Assembly: GCF_040807025.1 (NCBI RefSeq)
Contig: NC_090944.1
Span: forward strand, 114,222,738 to 114,286,737
DNA: 64,000 nucleotides
DNA from: Struthio camelus
Lineage: Eukaryota; Chordata; Aves; Struthioniformes; Struthionidae
Reading direction: 5' to 3'
Part shown: piece by piece, positions 12,329-24,384 of the stretch
Layout: each line of letters begins with the position of its first letter
Position numbering within the stretch: the stretch's first letter is position 1
The notes under the pieces: generated by a model
Told to the model about the DNA's origin: nothing
The model's input: the letters and a program-made list of their open reading frames with translations, nothing else
The model's database searches: none
Translations under genes and position numbers: made by a program

Positions 12329-15300
12329 GTAGGTGAGAGCGGAGACGGTCGCGGGGACCCCTGGCCGGCGGGGGCGCAGCCCGCCGCGCTGCCGCCCGCC
12401 GCCCGGCGCGGAGAGGCGCCCCGGGGCCGGTCCCGACGAGCCGGGCGGAGCGGAGCTGGGACCGGCGCCCCCGGCCCGGCCGGGCCCCCGCGCCGCTGCC
12501 GGGGGGAGCCCGCCGGCCGCTGCCCCGGTGGCGGCAGTGCGGGGCGGCCCCGCGGCTGCTGCCCGCGCCCGGCCCGCGGGGATGCCCGGTCCCGGCTCCG
12601 GCGGCGGCGGCGCCCTGGGAGCGGCAGCGAGCGCCGTGCGATCTCGCCGCGCTCACTTTTCCCTCCGTGCCGGTGACCGCCGCGGAGAAGAGCGGTTGCT
12701 GAACTGTTGCCTAATCGAGTCAGGCGTGACACAACAGAAAACTTGCTAGAGAGAAGGAGTTTCCTGCCCGAAATCGATTCCCTTCGTAGTAAGAGCGTTT
12801 GAGGAGCTGGAAGCCAGCAGAGAGTGACTCGGGAATGATGTGGGATGTCAGAAGGCTTAAGGTCAACCAGCGTGCACAGAGGTTGCGAACTGTAATTGCC
12901 CTTAATGCTATTTAAGATTAACCTCAATGGTTATCGGGGTTTATTGCATCAGCACCAGAGGAAAAGGAATTTGTGTGAAGAAATAAAACCAAGAGGCTCA
13001 GTCAGCCGTGTACAGCTAAGCCAAAGAGAAAAGACTTGAAGCAGTCACTTATAGTATCAGTATTAAACTACAATACGCTTAAGTAATAGAGCCGGGGACC
13101 TCACAGCTAGGCACTGCATCCTGAAATTAAAATATTGTCCAACGAGATGTAAAAGTTCAGTGTAGGTGGAAGGAATCATCAGTAAAAGAACAAACAAAAA
13201 GTAGGGAGGGAACAACTCTCTAAAGTTGTTTGAGCCTACCAGAATTTGGAGGGAGCCATTAAGAGAAAAGCTGTTAACTGTCGAACTAGGGATAAGGCAA
13301 GGAAGCATTAACTCACACTGGGAGGGAGCTGTGCCTTTACCGGCCAGGTCTGTGACCTGTTCAGCACCTTCAGCAGCCAAGGGTTTCAGAGGTGTTCGGG
13401 GCAGCCTGGAGCCCAGGGCCACGCGCGCCCCTGCTCTGGCAGAGCAAACAGCAACGCTATCGGAAAGGCCCCAGTGTGCTCACCCTGTAAGGTTAGACAG
13501 TCCTGTTCCTGGTATTTCCCCAACTGTTTTAGGTTCTTTACAAACCCGAAGAAAATGGTACACTGCTTTTGATAGCTTATCGAGAGAGATAACGTTTGGA
13601 CAAAAACTGGGAGAAAGGAAGGGAGGGCAAACTGTTGCATTTTTTTAATAACAAAATCTAATTTTTATTCTTGTAAAACATTTCTAAAAGCAGAACTCTT
13701 CTTCAGAAACAGGAAAATATCTACCTTACTGTTAAGAAAAGGAAATCTATTTAGCCTACTAGGTAGCTTTGAGACAAGGCTGAATATTTTTATTATTTAT
13801 ACCATGGTGGGTCCTACAGCTCTCAGGGCTGGAGAGGAGCCCTACCATGCTAGACACTGTCCACAAGCCCTGCTGCGGAGCCCCGAGCAGCGAACCGGCG
13901 GCACATAGCTCCACGAAATGGGAGTCGGCTGATGGCAGAAATCCTCACGCAAACCTCAGCCCCCCGGTAGGCCCTCCCTTCCCTAAAGTCTGAGTCAATA
14001 GAGGTGCCTTTCAGGATGTTGAGAAGGTCAGTGAGCTGCTCCGGCAGGAGAGCAGCAAGTTTCTACAGCCAAGGACACTTCCTTCTCCGTGCTTCCCCTT
14101 CGGGTGGCCACCTTCCCACTCCCCTTTTTTCTTTTTAAACCGAGGGGAGACCGACTGGAGTACCTGAGGATATTATAGTACAGTACAGTACTTACTGCTG
14201 CCAGTGCTACCCTTAGCACTAACAGAAATCCGGTGTGAACAGTGTTTCTCAGGCACTTGGCTGAAATATGAACATTCTTGGTTTCCTCTGGTGAGGAATA
14301 TATGAGTAAAGGAATAAACCACCAGTGCTGGGAAACTGTGAGCCCAATTAATTATTTTGTAGGTTGTTACTGTTAATTTAAGAGTCCTGATTTGAGTGCA
14401 TTAAACATAATTGACGTTGTCAAATGGAACCATCTCCGGGAGCCAAAGAGACTGACAGTCAGCAAACAGAGCTGCTAGCAATGAGGGGTTCAGCGCTATC
14501 TGGACTTAGCCTGTTTCAATGTGTTGAATGGTTGCCTGTTGGTAAATGGTAGATAATGTTGGGAGAAGTTTAGCTGGAAATTATAGGGATGTTTCTGACT
14601 TGTTGGAAAAGAGTAACTGCTTGCTTTCTGAAATTATAGGATTAAACTGTATCAGTACTTTAAACGTGACTCATGAGCAGGGGCTTTCTGGAGAGAATTA
14701 CATAAATTTCCCAAGGTCTCTCTGAATAACAAATTGTTCCAAATAATTTCCCCGTCTTTAGTAACTAAAGGTGAAATCCGGGCCCCACTGAGGTCAACAG
14801 AAAAACTCCTTTTGACTGCAGTAGGTTCAGGATTTCACCTCCAGAATGTGGGAAAACTTCGGCTATTCTGTGGTCACCGAGTCTGAAAGCGAGGGGACCT
14901 GTGCAGCCGGACAGTGTCATTCTCTCCCATCAGGCAATTCGCTGTCCTCAGGATTTGTATTTACCTCACTTAGCAATGAACCAGCCTCTACTCTGACTTA
15001 CAGCAGGGTGGATTTACGGTACACTTTTAGATAGCTCTGAGCAAAATCTATCTTCCTGTCAAGGCGCGTGATGCCCAGACGTTTCTTGCTGTGTTACACA
15101 GGTAGCATACAGGGAACTGTGCAGCTCTGGGCTGACTATGCGGAAATTTAACTTACCCACATTGCTACCCTGAGGCAGCTACTTGCTTACCTGCATTAAG
15201 TTAATTATAATTGACTTTGCTGTAATTATTGCAATTCTAGTCAAGAGTAGATAGCACATATTGTAATTACCCCAACAGCTATTTAAAAAAGAAAAACCCC

Positions 15301-16556
15301 AAAACAAAAAAACAGAAACCTACACAAATGAGGAAAAGGAAAAACAGCATGGTCAAATCCAATTTAAAACAAGTTGCTTTATGCATAAGAGGAGTAATAT
15401 AATCTGATTCCATATGGATTTGCAGCTTTTGTCCCTCAGCCCAGACCTGTTATGACACCTCTTCTGGGCGAGGGACAGGGCATGTCGTGCAGGGCCGGGT
15501 GCGCTGGCCGGCTGGGGCACCCGTGGCGTTTGGTGGCTTGCTGCTGAGCTCTGCCTGCCTCTCCCTCAGCGGGGACACCATTTTTCACAAAGCGTGTAGG
15601 GGGCCTTTCTCCCTCTTCCAAATTCGGTTGTCGTTGCCCAACCAGCTTAAAAAATACATGAGGATGACTAAGAAGAGGAACCCGGAGAGCACCGTGGGCC
15701 AGGTTCATTTCCTTAGGAAAATTGCTAGAAATAAGGGAGAGGTTTCTCCATGGGTGTCTATTAGCATAATTCCGCTGAAGTCTCTTCAGTTACACTGTTT
15801 TATATCAGCAGGAGATCTGGCCATAAATATTTAAGAATTTAAAACCCTTGTGGAGGGCATTTGAGGACAGTTTCAGATTTTACAAGAGCAAAGGAATGAA
15901 ACAAATGACTTCACATTCTTCATGACTTCTTGCCCCTAGCTCAGTCTGTGCTTTGAAAGTCCATCTTCATGTTTGTGCCAACTCCTATTTAGGAGTTTAT
16001 AACCAGATCTTAACAGTCTTGTGTAAAAATGAACATGATGATTTTCTGGCAGGTTCTGCCCTTGCTCAGAAGACTTCAGCTTCTAGTAGAGCTGTTCTAA
16101 CTTTACCTAAAGGTAGCTGAGATCAAACTTTGCTCTGTCCTTTTCAAGCTGGAATTTGATGGTTTAGCTCTGAGGATGGAGATACTCCTAACCTGATTCT
16201 GTATTTTAAATAATAGTAATGTTTGCCACACATTACCAGTGTAAAGCTTCACAGCACGTACACGTGAACATTTTTTCCGTCTTAAATTTCAGAACGATCT
16301 AGCAATTGTTTGATGTGCTAAAATTATTAAATATGAAATTGAAGTTGACCTAAGGCAGAAGTTTTTGCTAGTGATCAAATTGTTAATTGCTTGACTCCAG
16401 TGAGAGATGGCGGTATGTAGGGAATGTGGGTTGAAGCAATGCAAGAAATACAGTCTTATTTCACAGTTTAAAATATGCCTCTAGCAGATGTTTTTTGCCT
16501 TTCTAAAGTTGTTGAAAGACTATTATTATCTCTTTTTTTTTTTTTTTACCTTTCAG
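12329..16556 (+). other. ATF3: ATF3 intron 1
   Basis: A 4.2-kb intron between noncoding exon 1 and the first coding exon. The first 370 bases are CpG island; the rest is AT-rich. It holds perfect AP-1 sites at 13991-13997 (TGAGTCA) and 14667-14673 (TGACTCA) and a short hairpin element at 14770-14839. No further exon was recognised. Confidence 0.75.
14770..14839. repeat. Short hairpin (MITE-like) element in ATF3 intron 1
   Basis: Begins GGTGAAATCC and ends GGATTTCACC, with imperfectly complementary middle parts around 'ggtcaacag' and 'ttgactgcagtagg'. This is the 'tgaagtcaatggg' palindromic repeat type common in sauropsid genomes. Confidence 0.65.
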
Positions 16557-16800
16557 CAAAATGATGGTCCAACACTCAGGCCAGGTATCTGCATTAGAAG
16601 TCAGCGCCTCCGCAATTGTTCCCACTTTGTCCCCTGCAGGGTCACTGGGGTTTGATGATTTCACAAATTTAACCCCATTGGTGAAAGAGGAACTGAGATT
16701 TGCCATTCAGAATAAGCGTCAATCCCACAGAATGTCTTCCACACTGGATACAGTGACAGTTTCTGAAAGGCCAGTTGAAACGTCAGTCATGAAAACAGAG
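16557..16800 (+). CDS. ATF3: ATF3 exon 2 (start codon, residues 1-80)
   Basis: The acceptor is a long poly-T tract ending tttcag at 16551-16556, followed by CAAA and the tandem ATG ATG at 16561. The exon ends ...AAAACAGAG before gtatgg at 16801. It encodes the whole N-terminal regulatory region. Reading through the donor would add 12 residues and then stop at 16837-16839, so retention of intron 2 would give a protein without a bZIP domain. Confidence 0.96.
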
Positions 16801-19036
16801 GTATGGTTCTTTAAAATGCATGTCAATGTGACTGAATAACTCTTATATAAAAATTTCACCGTAAGACCAATAATTATATCAAACGCCGACAGCCCTCCCC
16901 ACCATCTAAACGCGTTCGTCTGTTCGATCCTTCAAAGCCTGTTGCTTGATTATTCTGTAGGCACTTTTGGAAAACCCTATGGTATTTCTCATTTCACTTA
17001 AGGGCTGTAGTTGAATGTTTTATCTTTAATTGTGAACCTAAGGACGATGTTTTACGGTGACTGGAGCAAGCACTAACCTGGTTTCTCTGCCTGCTTGTGG
17101 CCGCAGTTTTACTTCAGTGCGGGCGGTCCAGTAGGCTCCACATGGGCTGCCCTGAGCTAGACGCGGCTGTGCTTTGGCCACGCTAGTTTTTCACTCCAAT
17201 AGTCTCAGTGAAAAAATATGTCGCGTATGAAATGATCGACTAAATTAGGGATATGTCTGTACGTTGGTTTCCATCAATTACTGCTGTTGCTGTTATCATG
17301 AACCTCCTAATGAAAAAAAAAAAAAACAACTTAAGGGGATATTCAATGACACTCCTTTATGTGTGCTGCCTTTGGCCCCCTGTACTCGCCCTGTCTCATC
17401 CTTGCTTTCATCTTCTGCTCTGCTCCCTGCACCCCTTGCTCCTTTTCTTCCTTGGAAAACTCAAAGTAGCCTGGCCGGCGTGGGAGAGACACTTGGCAAT
17501 TTTTCTGAATACCATTGATTTTTAAAATGAGCCGTCGCATGGATTGCATCCATCCGAAGTCCAGTCAGTTTTTTTTTATTGACAATTTTAATGGAGTTAC
17601 TACTATTTTATGGTATTGCAAGCAAGGTCAGAACCATGTCCTTATGTAACTCATGATGTGAGTGCTAACACCACTCTCTGCATTGTTTCAAAATACGCAG
17701 AAGTTATCAAAATGCAGATAGAGTATTTACTATATCTTACTGATTGTGTGTATGTATCTATTTTTCCTGGCTAGTTTACTCCTGAAGAGGATGAAAGAAA
17801 AAAACGAAGAAGGGAGAGGAACAAAATTGCTGCTGCAAAGTGCCGAAACAAAAAGAAGGAAAAAACAGAATGCTTGCAGAAAGTAAGTTACTAGCTGCAA
17901 TTTTTCTTGCTCCTTCATCCTGCCATGATCTGAGTAGATAGTACAGCAGTACTGTCATAGTAGGAAGTGCAGAAGGATGTTACCAAAATCTCTGCAAAAC
18001 CTTCATAATCTTAGCTGTATTAAAACAAGTGAACATACTATATATTAAATATAGACCTGGTTAAAACTGGAAGAAAGGGAAAGCATGGCAGCAGTGGAAG
18101 AAGATTACTGTTTCAGAGATCAATATTTTCTATGGGAATAACATTAATTTGAATGTGTACATTGAACAAAAAAAAAGGGGGGGGGGAGGAATCAAAATCC
18201 CTTTTCACGTAATATCTGCCATAGAGCCCAACAAGCCTACAGACACTCACAAATAATCTCTGACGTCCTTATGAAATGGGTGCTGTAGTAGCTTAGCCAT
18301 GAAATTCTGTCCTAAAACCGCAGCGGTGGCTGCACCTGGTCTGCCATGAGCTGAAGGTAGATTACAGCGGCATCAGGCCTGTCTCTGCTCCTGTATCCAG
18401 GGTAGGGAAAAAAGCTATATTCTTGCTTAGTTAGCTTCATGTGGGTTTACAGATATGTGACATGACATTCCAGGGAGTTAATAGGAGGTATAGATAATTT
18501 TGGGTCAATTTTTGACCCAAAAAGTTCAGAGTAACTCCGCAGAAGATAGCAAGATTACTCTGCATGCGTACTGTTGTAAATGAGATCTGAATTTGACTCT
18601 GCAACTTCCGTTACCCCTCTAAAGGACAAAGAAGGCAACTGGGAATCTGTTTTTCAGACTACTATAAATTGAGGGGGGGTGCATAGTTTCACTATTACAG
18701 GGCTCTAAGAACATGTACTTTTCTTCTCAGCCAGCCATATGTTTTCGCACTGATAAAAGACCGCAACTATTAGGCAAACATTGCAATCAGCTACTTAAAA
18801 CAGGCAGTCTAATAGTCGTGTCTGTACTTTGTGACTAGGAATCAGAAAAGCTGGAAACTATCAATGCAGAATTAAAAGCCCAGATTGAAGAGCTAAAGAA
18901 TGAGAAGCAGCATTTGATATACATGCTAAATCTTCACAGGCCCACTTGTATAGTCCGGGCACAGAACGGAAGGACACCTGAAGATGAAAGGAATCTTTTT
19001 ATTCAACAGATCAAAGAAGGAACATTACAAGGTTAA
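16561..19036 (+). CDS. ATF3: ATF3, activating transcription factor 3 (three coding exons, 181 aa)
   Basis: Stress-induced nuclear bZIP factor that binds CRE/ATF and AP-1-like DNA as homodimer or JUN-family heterodimer, often as a repressor. Joining 16561-16800, 17775-17882 and 18839-19036 gives 181 codons plus TAA, the same length as human ATF3. All junctions are phase 0 with GT-AG introns. The N-terminal regulatory part holds a VKEELRFAIQNK stretch at about residues 41-52; the basic region (core NKIAAAKCRNKKK) follows at about 96-108, then the leucine zipper and the C-terminal block with RTPEDERNLF. The start is a tandem ATG ATG just after the exon 2 acceptor, as in known ATF3. The protein ends in Gly. 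I see no frameshift or lost key residue. The family call is certain; only UTR limits are inferred. Confidence 0.97.
17775..17882 (+). CDS. ATF3: ATF3 exon 3 (DNA-binding basic region)
   Basis: A 108-base exon with acceptor ctggctag and donor gtaagt at 17883. It encodes FTPEEDERKKRRRER and the basic region NKIAAAKCRNKKKEK, ending CLQK at the start of the zipper. Reading into the intron gives V-S-Y and a stop, so retention would make a roughly 119-residue protein with the basic region but no zipper. Confidence 0.97.
17883..18838 (+). other. ATF3: ATF3 intron 3
   Basis: A 956-base intron with GT-AG ends between the basic-region and zipper exons. No other feature was recognised beyond a short purine-rich run near 18170-18190. 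Intron 2 (16801-17774) is likewise featureless apart from an A-run near 17310. Confidence 0.8.
18839..19036 (+). CDS. ATF3: ATF3 exon 4 (leucine zipper and C terminus)
   Basis: The acceptor gtgactag ends at 18838. The exon reads ESEKLETINAELKAQIEELK and onward, with leucines spaced as a zipper, then HRPTCIVRAQNGRTPEDERN and the C-terminal block, and stops with TAA at 19034-19036. It is 65 residues long. Confidence 0.97.
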   Translation, partial: ESEKLETINAELKAQIEELKNEKQHLIYMLNLHRPTCIVRAQNGRTPEDERNLFIQQIKEGTLQG

Positions 19037-19539
19037 GTGACATGGCAAACATGGAAGTATTTATATTATATTTTAAGAGCTACCAGAATCCATGGAGGAT
19101 CTGACTTAATGTGTAGGATTCTATTAGTCAAGAGCCTTTAGGAAGGGCAGATTGCTTTCTTACGCAGAAAGAATCATTTTGGCTTGACAGCGACTCTTCC
19201 CCTCGGAAGATCCGGTCTCAATCAAATTGAAGCATCTTCTGCCTCAAATATAGGTTTTGCACCTGTCATACTTGCTGTTCCTAGGAGCTACAGACGACAG
19301 CTTCAGAAGTTTTAGCTCTCTGCTAGTATACAGTATCTGCACTCACGACGTTTGTGCTAGAACACTATGACTTGCAATGATGCACGTGGTACAGACAGCT
19401 GTGCTGGATGGACACTATCTTTCCTTATTGCTGGTGGGGAAAGCAGACTGAGAGTATTTTTTTAAAGTTTTGAGGTTTCCAGGAGGATGCTTTCTGGCAG
19501 AATGTACTGATACGTAATACTGCATTCTAACCAAACACG

Positions 19540-19630
19540 TACACACACACACACACAGACACACACACACACAGACACACACACACACAGACACACAGAC
19601 ACAGACACACACACAGACAGACACATACAC
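19540..19630 (+). repeat. Imperfect (AC)n microsatellite
   Basis: Runs of AC broken by AG dinucleotides, in the ATF3 3' UTR about 500 bases after the stop. It creates cysteine/valine-rich spurious ORFs on the minus strand. Confidence 0.95.
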
Positions 19631-19997
19631 AAAAAGCCTTTAGTCCCAACTAAGCTTTGTAATTTTTTTTTTTCACAACACTTGTGTGGGTTTCTTCTGT
19701 GACTCATCTCAGAGACTGAATTTGAAAAGTTTGGTAGGTGCGACAAAGCAGTGTTTCTTGCAAAACATCCATGTAGCTAAGTTTGTGCTTTATGAGCTGG
19801 AACCCCACCTACTATCCTTTGGGGACTATAATTTTTCCTTGAGTTGCTGGAGAGCATTTTGTACTACCACTTGGTGACTGGGTGGATTGGACCCTCTGGA
19901 GAGAGGAAACTATGAAGGGATTATGATAAGGGTTTTGCCAGAGTAAAGAACTGCAGGACTGAATCCCAGGCTTGTGAATCATGAAAAATAAAAAAAG

Positions 19998-20112
19998 ACA
20001 TTTTAGTCTAGGATCTGATCCTGCAAGCCTTAAATCATGCGTCTAGGCCTCTCTCAGAGAAGAGGTTCTATGGACTTCAGTAGGTCTGGTTATACAGATA
20101 GCTCTTGCAGAC
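19998..20112. repeat. Hairpin-type dispersed element in the ATF3 3' UTR
   Basis: Begins near 'gatctgatcctgcaagcctt' and runs through 'ggacttcagtaggtctgg' to 'ctcttgcag', the layout of the sauropsid hairpin repeats whose ends read GATCCTGCAA and TTGCAGGATC. Moderately diverged. Confidence 0.45.
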
Positions 20113-22094
20113 TTAAGGGCATGACAAAATCTTGTCCAGCCTTGTCAGGATTACTTCCTATTACTGATGATTCCGAGCGGAAAAATATGATTGCAGTTAC
20201 TTTATTTCACATTTGGGTGGCAACTTCAGTCAATCGGAAGTGTTACTTAGAATCTGAAGGAGGCAAGAGTTTTGATGTCGTGAATAATTGTTTTTCTTTT
20301 TTATTAAATACTAACCTTAGATGTTTCTGAACTGGTAGAAGAGCTGCTGGACAAAACAGTTGGAGCTATGAGTGTTTAAATTCTGATGTTTCTGTGAAAT
20401 TCTCAGATTGTTTAATCCTATAAAATATATCCTTACAATTTTCTGTAAAAGAAAATATCCTTATTTATCACTAATATCCTCATGAGTAAAGTTAATAAAT
20501 ACTGCAAGCAAGATAAAACTGAAAACACAAGTGTTGTGCTGTTTTTTTGCTTTTATCTCTTGGTGTTTAATATTATATATTCCTAAACTTCAACAGTTGT
20601 ATTTGAGACACCACTATTCAAAACCCTCAGCCCTCATCTTTTCCTCAGATGAAGTGCTGTGTATCTTGAGTGATTGGATGCAGAGATTAGACCTTCCAAA
20701 ATTTTGTATCTTCACGAGTGGTGTCTAGCTGCTCAATGCCACAATTTAAGCAAAGCAGACAATAAGAATGGAGCTTACAGTACATAATATTTTACACCAG
20801 TTATGCAGTGTTGAAATTACGTTTTTATTCTAAAGGCTAAACTTAAAGATACCTCAGCCATAAGCTTCTTTCTTTGCAAGTCCCGGTTGAGTCTATCAGA
20901 TATCATACCTGATCCTTATATGATCTTTATATTCTGCAACAGAACTTCTTAGTACCTTTCCTAAGATCTGGATATATTGTAATGTCCTACAAACTATGTC
21001 ATGTTTAAAAGATATGTACTTCATGTATTTGAAAAGTGAATGTATTAAAAAGACAACATATTAGGTCTGATTCTGTCCTGAGAATCCACTTTCTTTCTGT
21101 ACGTTGGAAGCAGCTTCCATTGACTTCAGTGAGAGTTTTACTCACGTCCTGGAGGCTGAGTGTGGAGCCTCTGCTGCACCTTCACTGGCTTAGAGGGAGT
21201 GACTTGGGGACTCAGTGGGGCCACTTGTTTGTCAGACAACAGATGTACGTAAAGCCCATTACAATAGCCTTGTCCAGCGAACACTCATTGGTATTTGACG
21301 TCTGTCGTATGGAAGTACAAAACTGAGGCATCAACACGATACCATGCTCCTTGGCTTTGCCCTTTGTATATCAAATGCCAACAGACAAAAGAGTTTGTCT
21401 CCTATGCCGCTGTAAAGCGTTACCGCAGAGACTAGAGTATAGTCACAGAATTCGTGTCCCTCCTTTAGGGAATTTGTATGGTTGCTCTTAACCGTATCAC
21501 GGCTGACGCAGGCGTCATGCTTTTGTTGCTTGATGTTATTTACTTAGCATGCCAAATGTTAATACGGTACCACTACTATTGTCAGAATAAAATTATTTTT
21601 ATTTCTTTATATGTGCAGTCATAGCTGCTTTCTACTGTGTGTATGTGTGTGTGCATGCGTGCACCTGCACGCTAATCTGGAAATGATGGTACTGAAGTCA
21701 ATTTGACTATGCCCAAGAAAAGAGTGTTTAAAAAGCTAGAAAGGAGCCGTCTGTTGCGTGAGTTTTCTAAAAGTATACTTTATTCAGGAGAACTTTTAAA
21801 ATGCATTAAAAGCAATTTGTTTTCTATTCTCAAGTTTGTTTTGATACTTTAATAAAAAATAATTAATATATATTTACTCATGTGTCATTTAATTCATTCT
21901 AAGTTTCAAGGTCCAGGTCCATTTTCTTAGAACAGCGCTATGATATTAAAAAAAAAACCCACATTTAATAGTTTTTCAACAATAAGCTTCTTATAAAGTA
22001 AAACTGGTACTGTTCACTGATCCTCAGGATATAAACAACGTTTTGTTATTGCAAGGTTGATCGTGAATACCAGGCTAATTTCTTATTCATGGCT

Positions 22095-22290
22095 CAGGGG
22101 TTAGACTAGGGCACTGGAAGTCATAACTCCTACCCTTGCAAATGGCCAGCTGATAGTTATTTCAGCTTGCTGATTACCTAACTTGCAAATGGGGGTAATA
22201 CTTTTGAGGGCTGCTGTAAAGTTTTTATGTTTATAGATTGCTTTCAGCACTCGGATGAAAGGTGCTAAAGAAGTATAGCCTGATTCGGAG
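22095..22290 (+). mobile_element. MIR-type SINE
   Basis: A tRNA-like start ('gttagactagggcactgg') followed by 'gcaaatgggggtaatacttt' and 'ggatgaaaggtgctaaagaa', the order of a MIR element in amniotes. Downstream of the ATF3 3' end. Confidence 0.65.
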
Positions 22291-24139
22291 CTTTGTTTTG
22301 GGTGCGCGTGCGTGTGTGGGGAAGCATGAGGAATGATGAACAAAATGTACCATCCTGCTTTTTCAAAACTAAGTGTCTACACCCAGACAGAAGTCCCTGT
22401 GTTTTGACAGCCAGTGGCGTAGACCAAAAATTTTGGCTCGAATACTTTGCAAGCAGTCATAACTTGTAATACGGAGGTCAGATAGAAGGCCAAGAGCTCC
22501 AGGGACCGGGAAATTCATTGCAGTATTGCAAAACGTAGTTAAAAATACCATTTGGAAGGAAGACCTAGGTTACTGTGAGCCTGGCAATGCTGAGCATTCT
22601 TTTTTCCTGTCAACACATCCATTTACAGATGTGCAGTCTTCAGCATGTGCATTCACCCTATCACACATTCTCCTATACCTGCTATCAAATTTTAGCTTTG
22701 AATATTTAATTCGCTTTTAATTTGGCAAATTTATAAATCATCCACCTGCTTTCTAAGTTGTCTTCTGGTTATCAGCACAAGCTTGTCTTAGAAAACCTTA
22801 TCAACAAAATTAGGGCTATGAATTCCTGGATTGATATTGTATAATATTGCCTTTAAATGGTGTGATCTGAAACCATTTAATTGTGCATGTAGCTGGCCTA
22901 TATATCATATTCCTAGTAGCATCATTTGTACTTCTTGAATTAAAGAGTACCTTGCATCTTCTCTGTAGGCCTTGTTTTGGACACTAAATATGTGTGTGTA
23001 CAGGCCCATGCAGATCTTAATGCGTGCTGGGCTTTAGGCTGCACATTCTTTAACGAGCATCTACTTTTGTCTAGCTCTTCCCTTGATGTGAGTTAATAAA
23101 TAGCAGTACTGAAGGTAGGTAAAGCCAATAGTTTACACTAGGCTAGAATCTGAAAGGTAACATATTTAAATTGACAATAGTGTTTCTAGCTGGGTCCGCC
23201 TAGAATTCGAAGTTATTGCCTAAGGGGTTGGCGTTAAAATCCCTATGATTGTTAGTTTTGTATTAGAAATAGGGTAATGAAAAATGATTTATGGCTAATG
23301 AAGATAAACAGTACAGTTGTAACAAAAGAGCTTTGAAAATGAAATCTACTTCATCTTAAAAAACATCTGACTCCTGAGTGGCAATTTTATCTCACATCCA
23401 TTTTTTATGTTTTTATTTTTTACATCCCATGCAGCAGTCTCCTGGACTAGATACCACCAAGTCTCACTCCGTCTGCCCTCGCCCATGCTTCTATGTCTGC
23501 CCAGTGCCCCCAACTGGAGACCCTGAGAAGCACATGATAAAGGTGTTGCTCCTAAATGTTAACCTACATAGAAATACTTAATAATATTCTTCATCAGCTT
23601 ATAATGCACCTGCATTATAAGCGGTATCGTCTTTTTCTTTATATAATAGACATCATTCCTTTTTAAAGTGTAGCTAAGATAAAGAGTGACAATATTAAAA
23701 AAATCTTTGTACTGGAAGCTCATCTCCCTAGTGGACACTCTGAGTCAGAACTGCTGACTGTAGTGATAAAAATAGTTATTTACTAATTTTCAGTCCTATT
23801 AGATCTTCAAAGTCAGCACAGTCAAAAGAGAATACACTGGACTCTATTCTTGATTTAGCATCAGTTCTGACTGCACATCTTTATTATTGCCAACAATGAT
23901 GCATGAACTGAAAAAAACCTATCGATTTTCAGACCCCCCAAGCTGTCACTCAGAAAAATGATTAGACCTGTGAAATGAGTAAGTGCAAAAATGGAAACAA
24001 ACTGAGAGATGAAGTTGGGATCCTTTTTTCCACTTTTGAGAATTTAGCAACTTGATTATGTTTATAAAAATATATATATTTAACCACTTTTGCAGACTAT
24101 GCTAAAAGTGGTATAGTGTACCACTATACCCACTTAGAC

Positions 24140-24260
24140 ATTGGGTATGTCTACACTGCAAATAGTAGTGGAGCATAGCAATACTTTTACATAAACTGGC
24201 TTAGTACTGGGAGCACCCTAGTGATGACAGCAAGAAGCTCAGCGTGTGCTAACTGATGCC
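24140..24260. repeat. Dispersed element starting 'gggtatgtctacactgcaa'
   Basis: The opening motif is common at the ends of hairpin-type repeats in archosaurs and turtles. It lies just before the CR1 copy. Limits are uncertain. Confidence 0.4.
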
Positions 24261-24384
24261 CCTGAGCAGGTGAGCTCTGCGTGTTGCTGGCATCTGAGGT
24301 AGCTCGTTTGGAGGCAGCTCAGGTGTCATTCAGCTCTCAGGTTAGTGCACCTGCCAGACCTTCCTGCTGAGTTGCTGTCTGGAA

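Larger units (their letters stand above)
11400..12700. promoter_or_regulatory. ATF3: ATF3 CpG island
   Basis: Very GC-rich sequence dense in CpG that begins soon after 11340 and fades after about 12700 into ordinary AT-rich intron. It spans the 5-bp array, the CRE-like site, the TATA box, exon 1 and the start of intron 1. The long ORFs across it in every frame arise from GC richness and the 5-bp periodicity and are not genes. Confidence 0.85.
19037..21610 (+). other. ATF3: ATF3 3' UTR with two candidate poly(A) sites
   Basis: Noncoding sequence after the ATF3 stop. AATAAA signals lie at 20494-20499, with a GT/T-rich stretch at about 20531-20550, and at 21586-21591, with a strong TG-rich stretch at about 21640-21665. 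Using the first gives a UTR of about 1.5 kb, the second about 2.6 kb. Several ATTTA motifs (near 19057, 20457 and 21536) fit the unstable mRNA known for ATF3. The AC microsatellite at 19540 lies inside. Confidence 0.65.

Noticed and set aside
11291-12656. Long ORFs in several frames on both strands (up to 272 codons) across the ATF3 CpG island
   Set aside because: GC richness removes stop codons and the 5-bp array keeps all frames open; the products are Ala/Arg/Pro-rich and match no family.
19415-19746. Cys/Val-rich ORFs on the minus strand
   Set aside because: Direct translation of the AC microsatellite.
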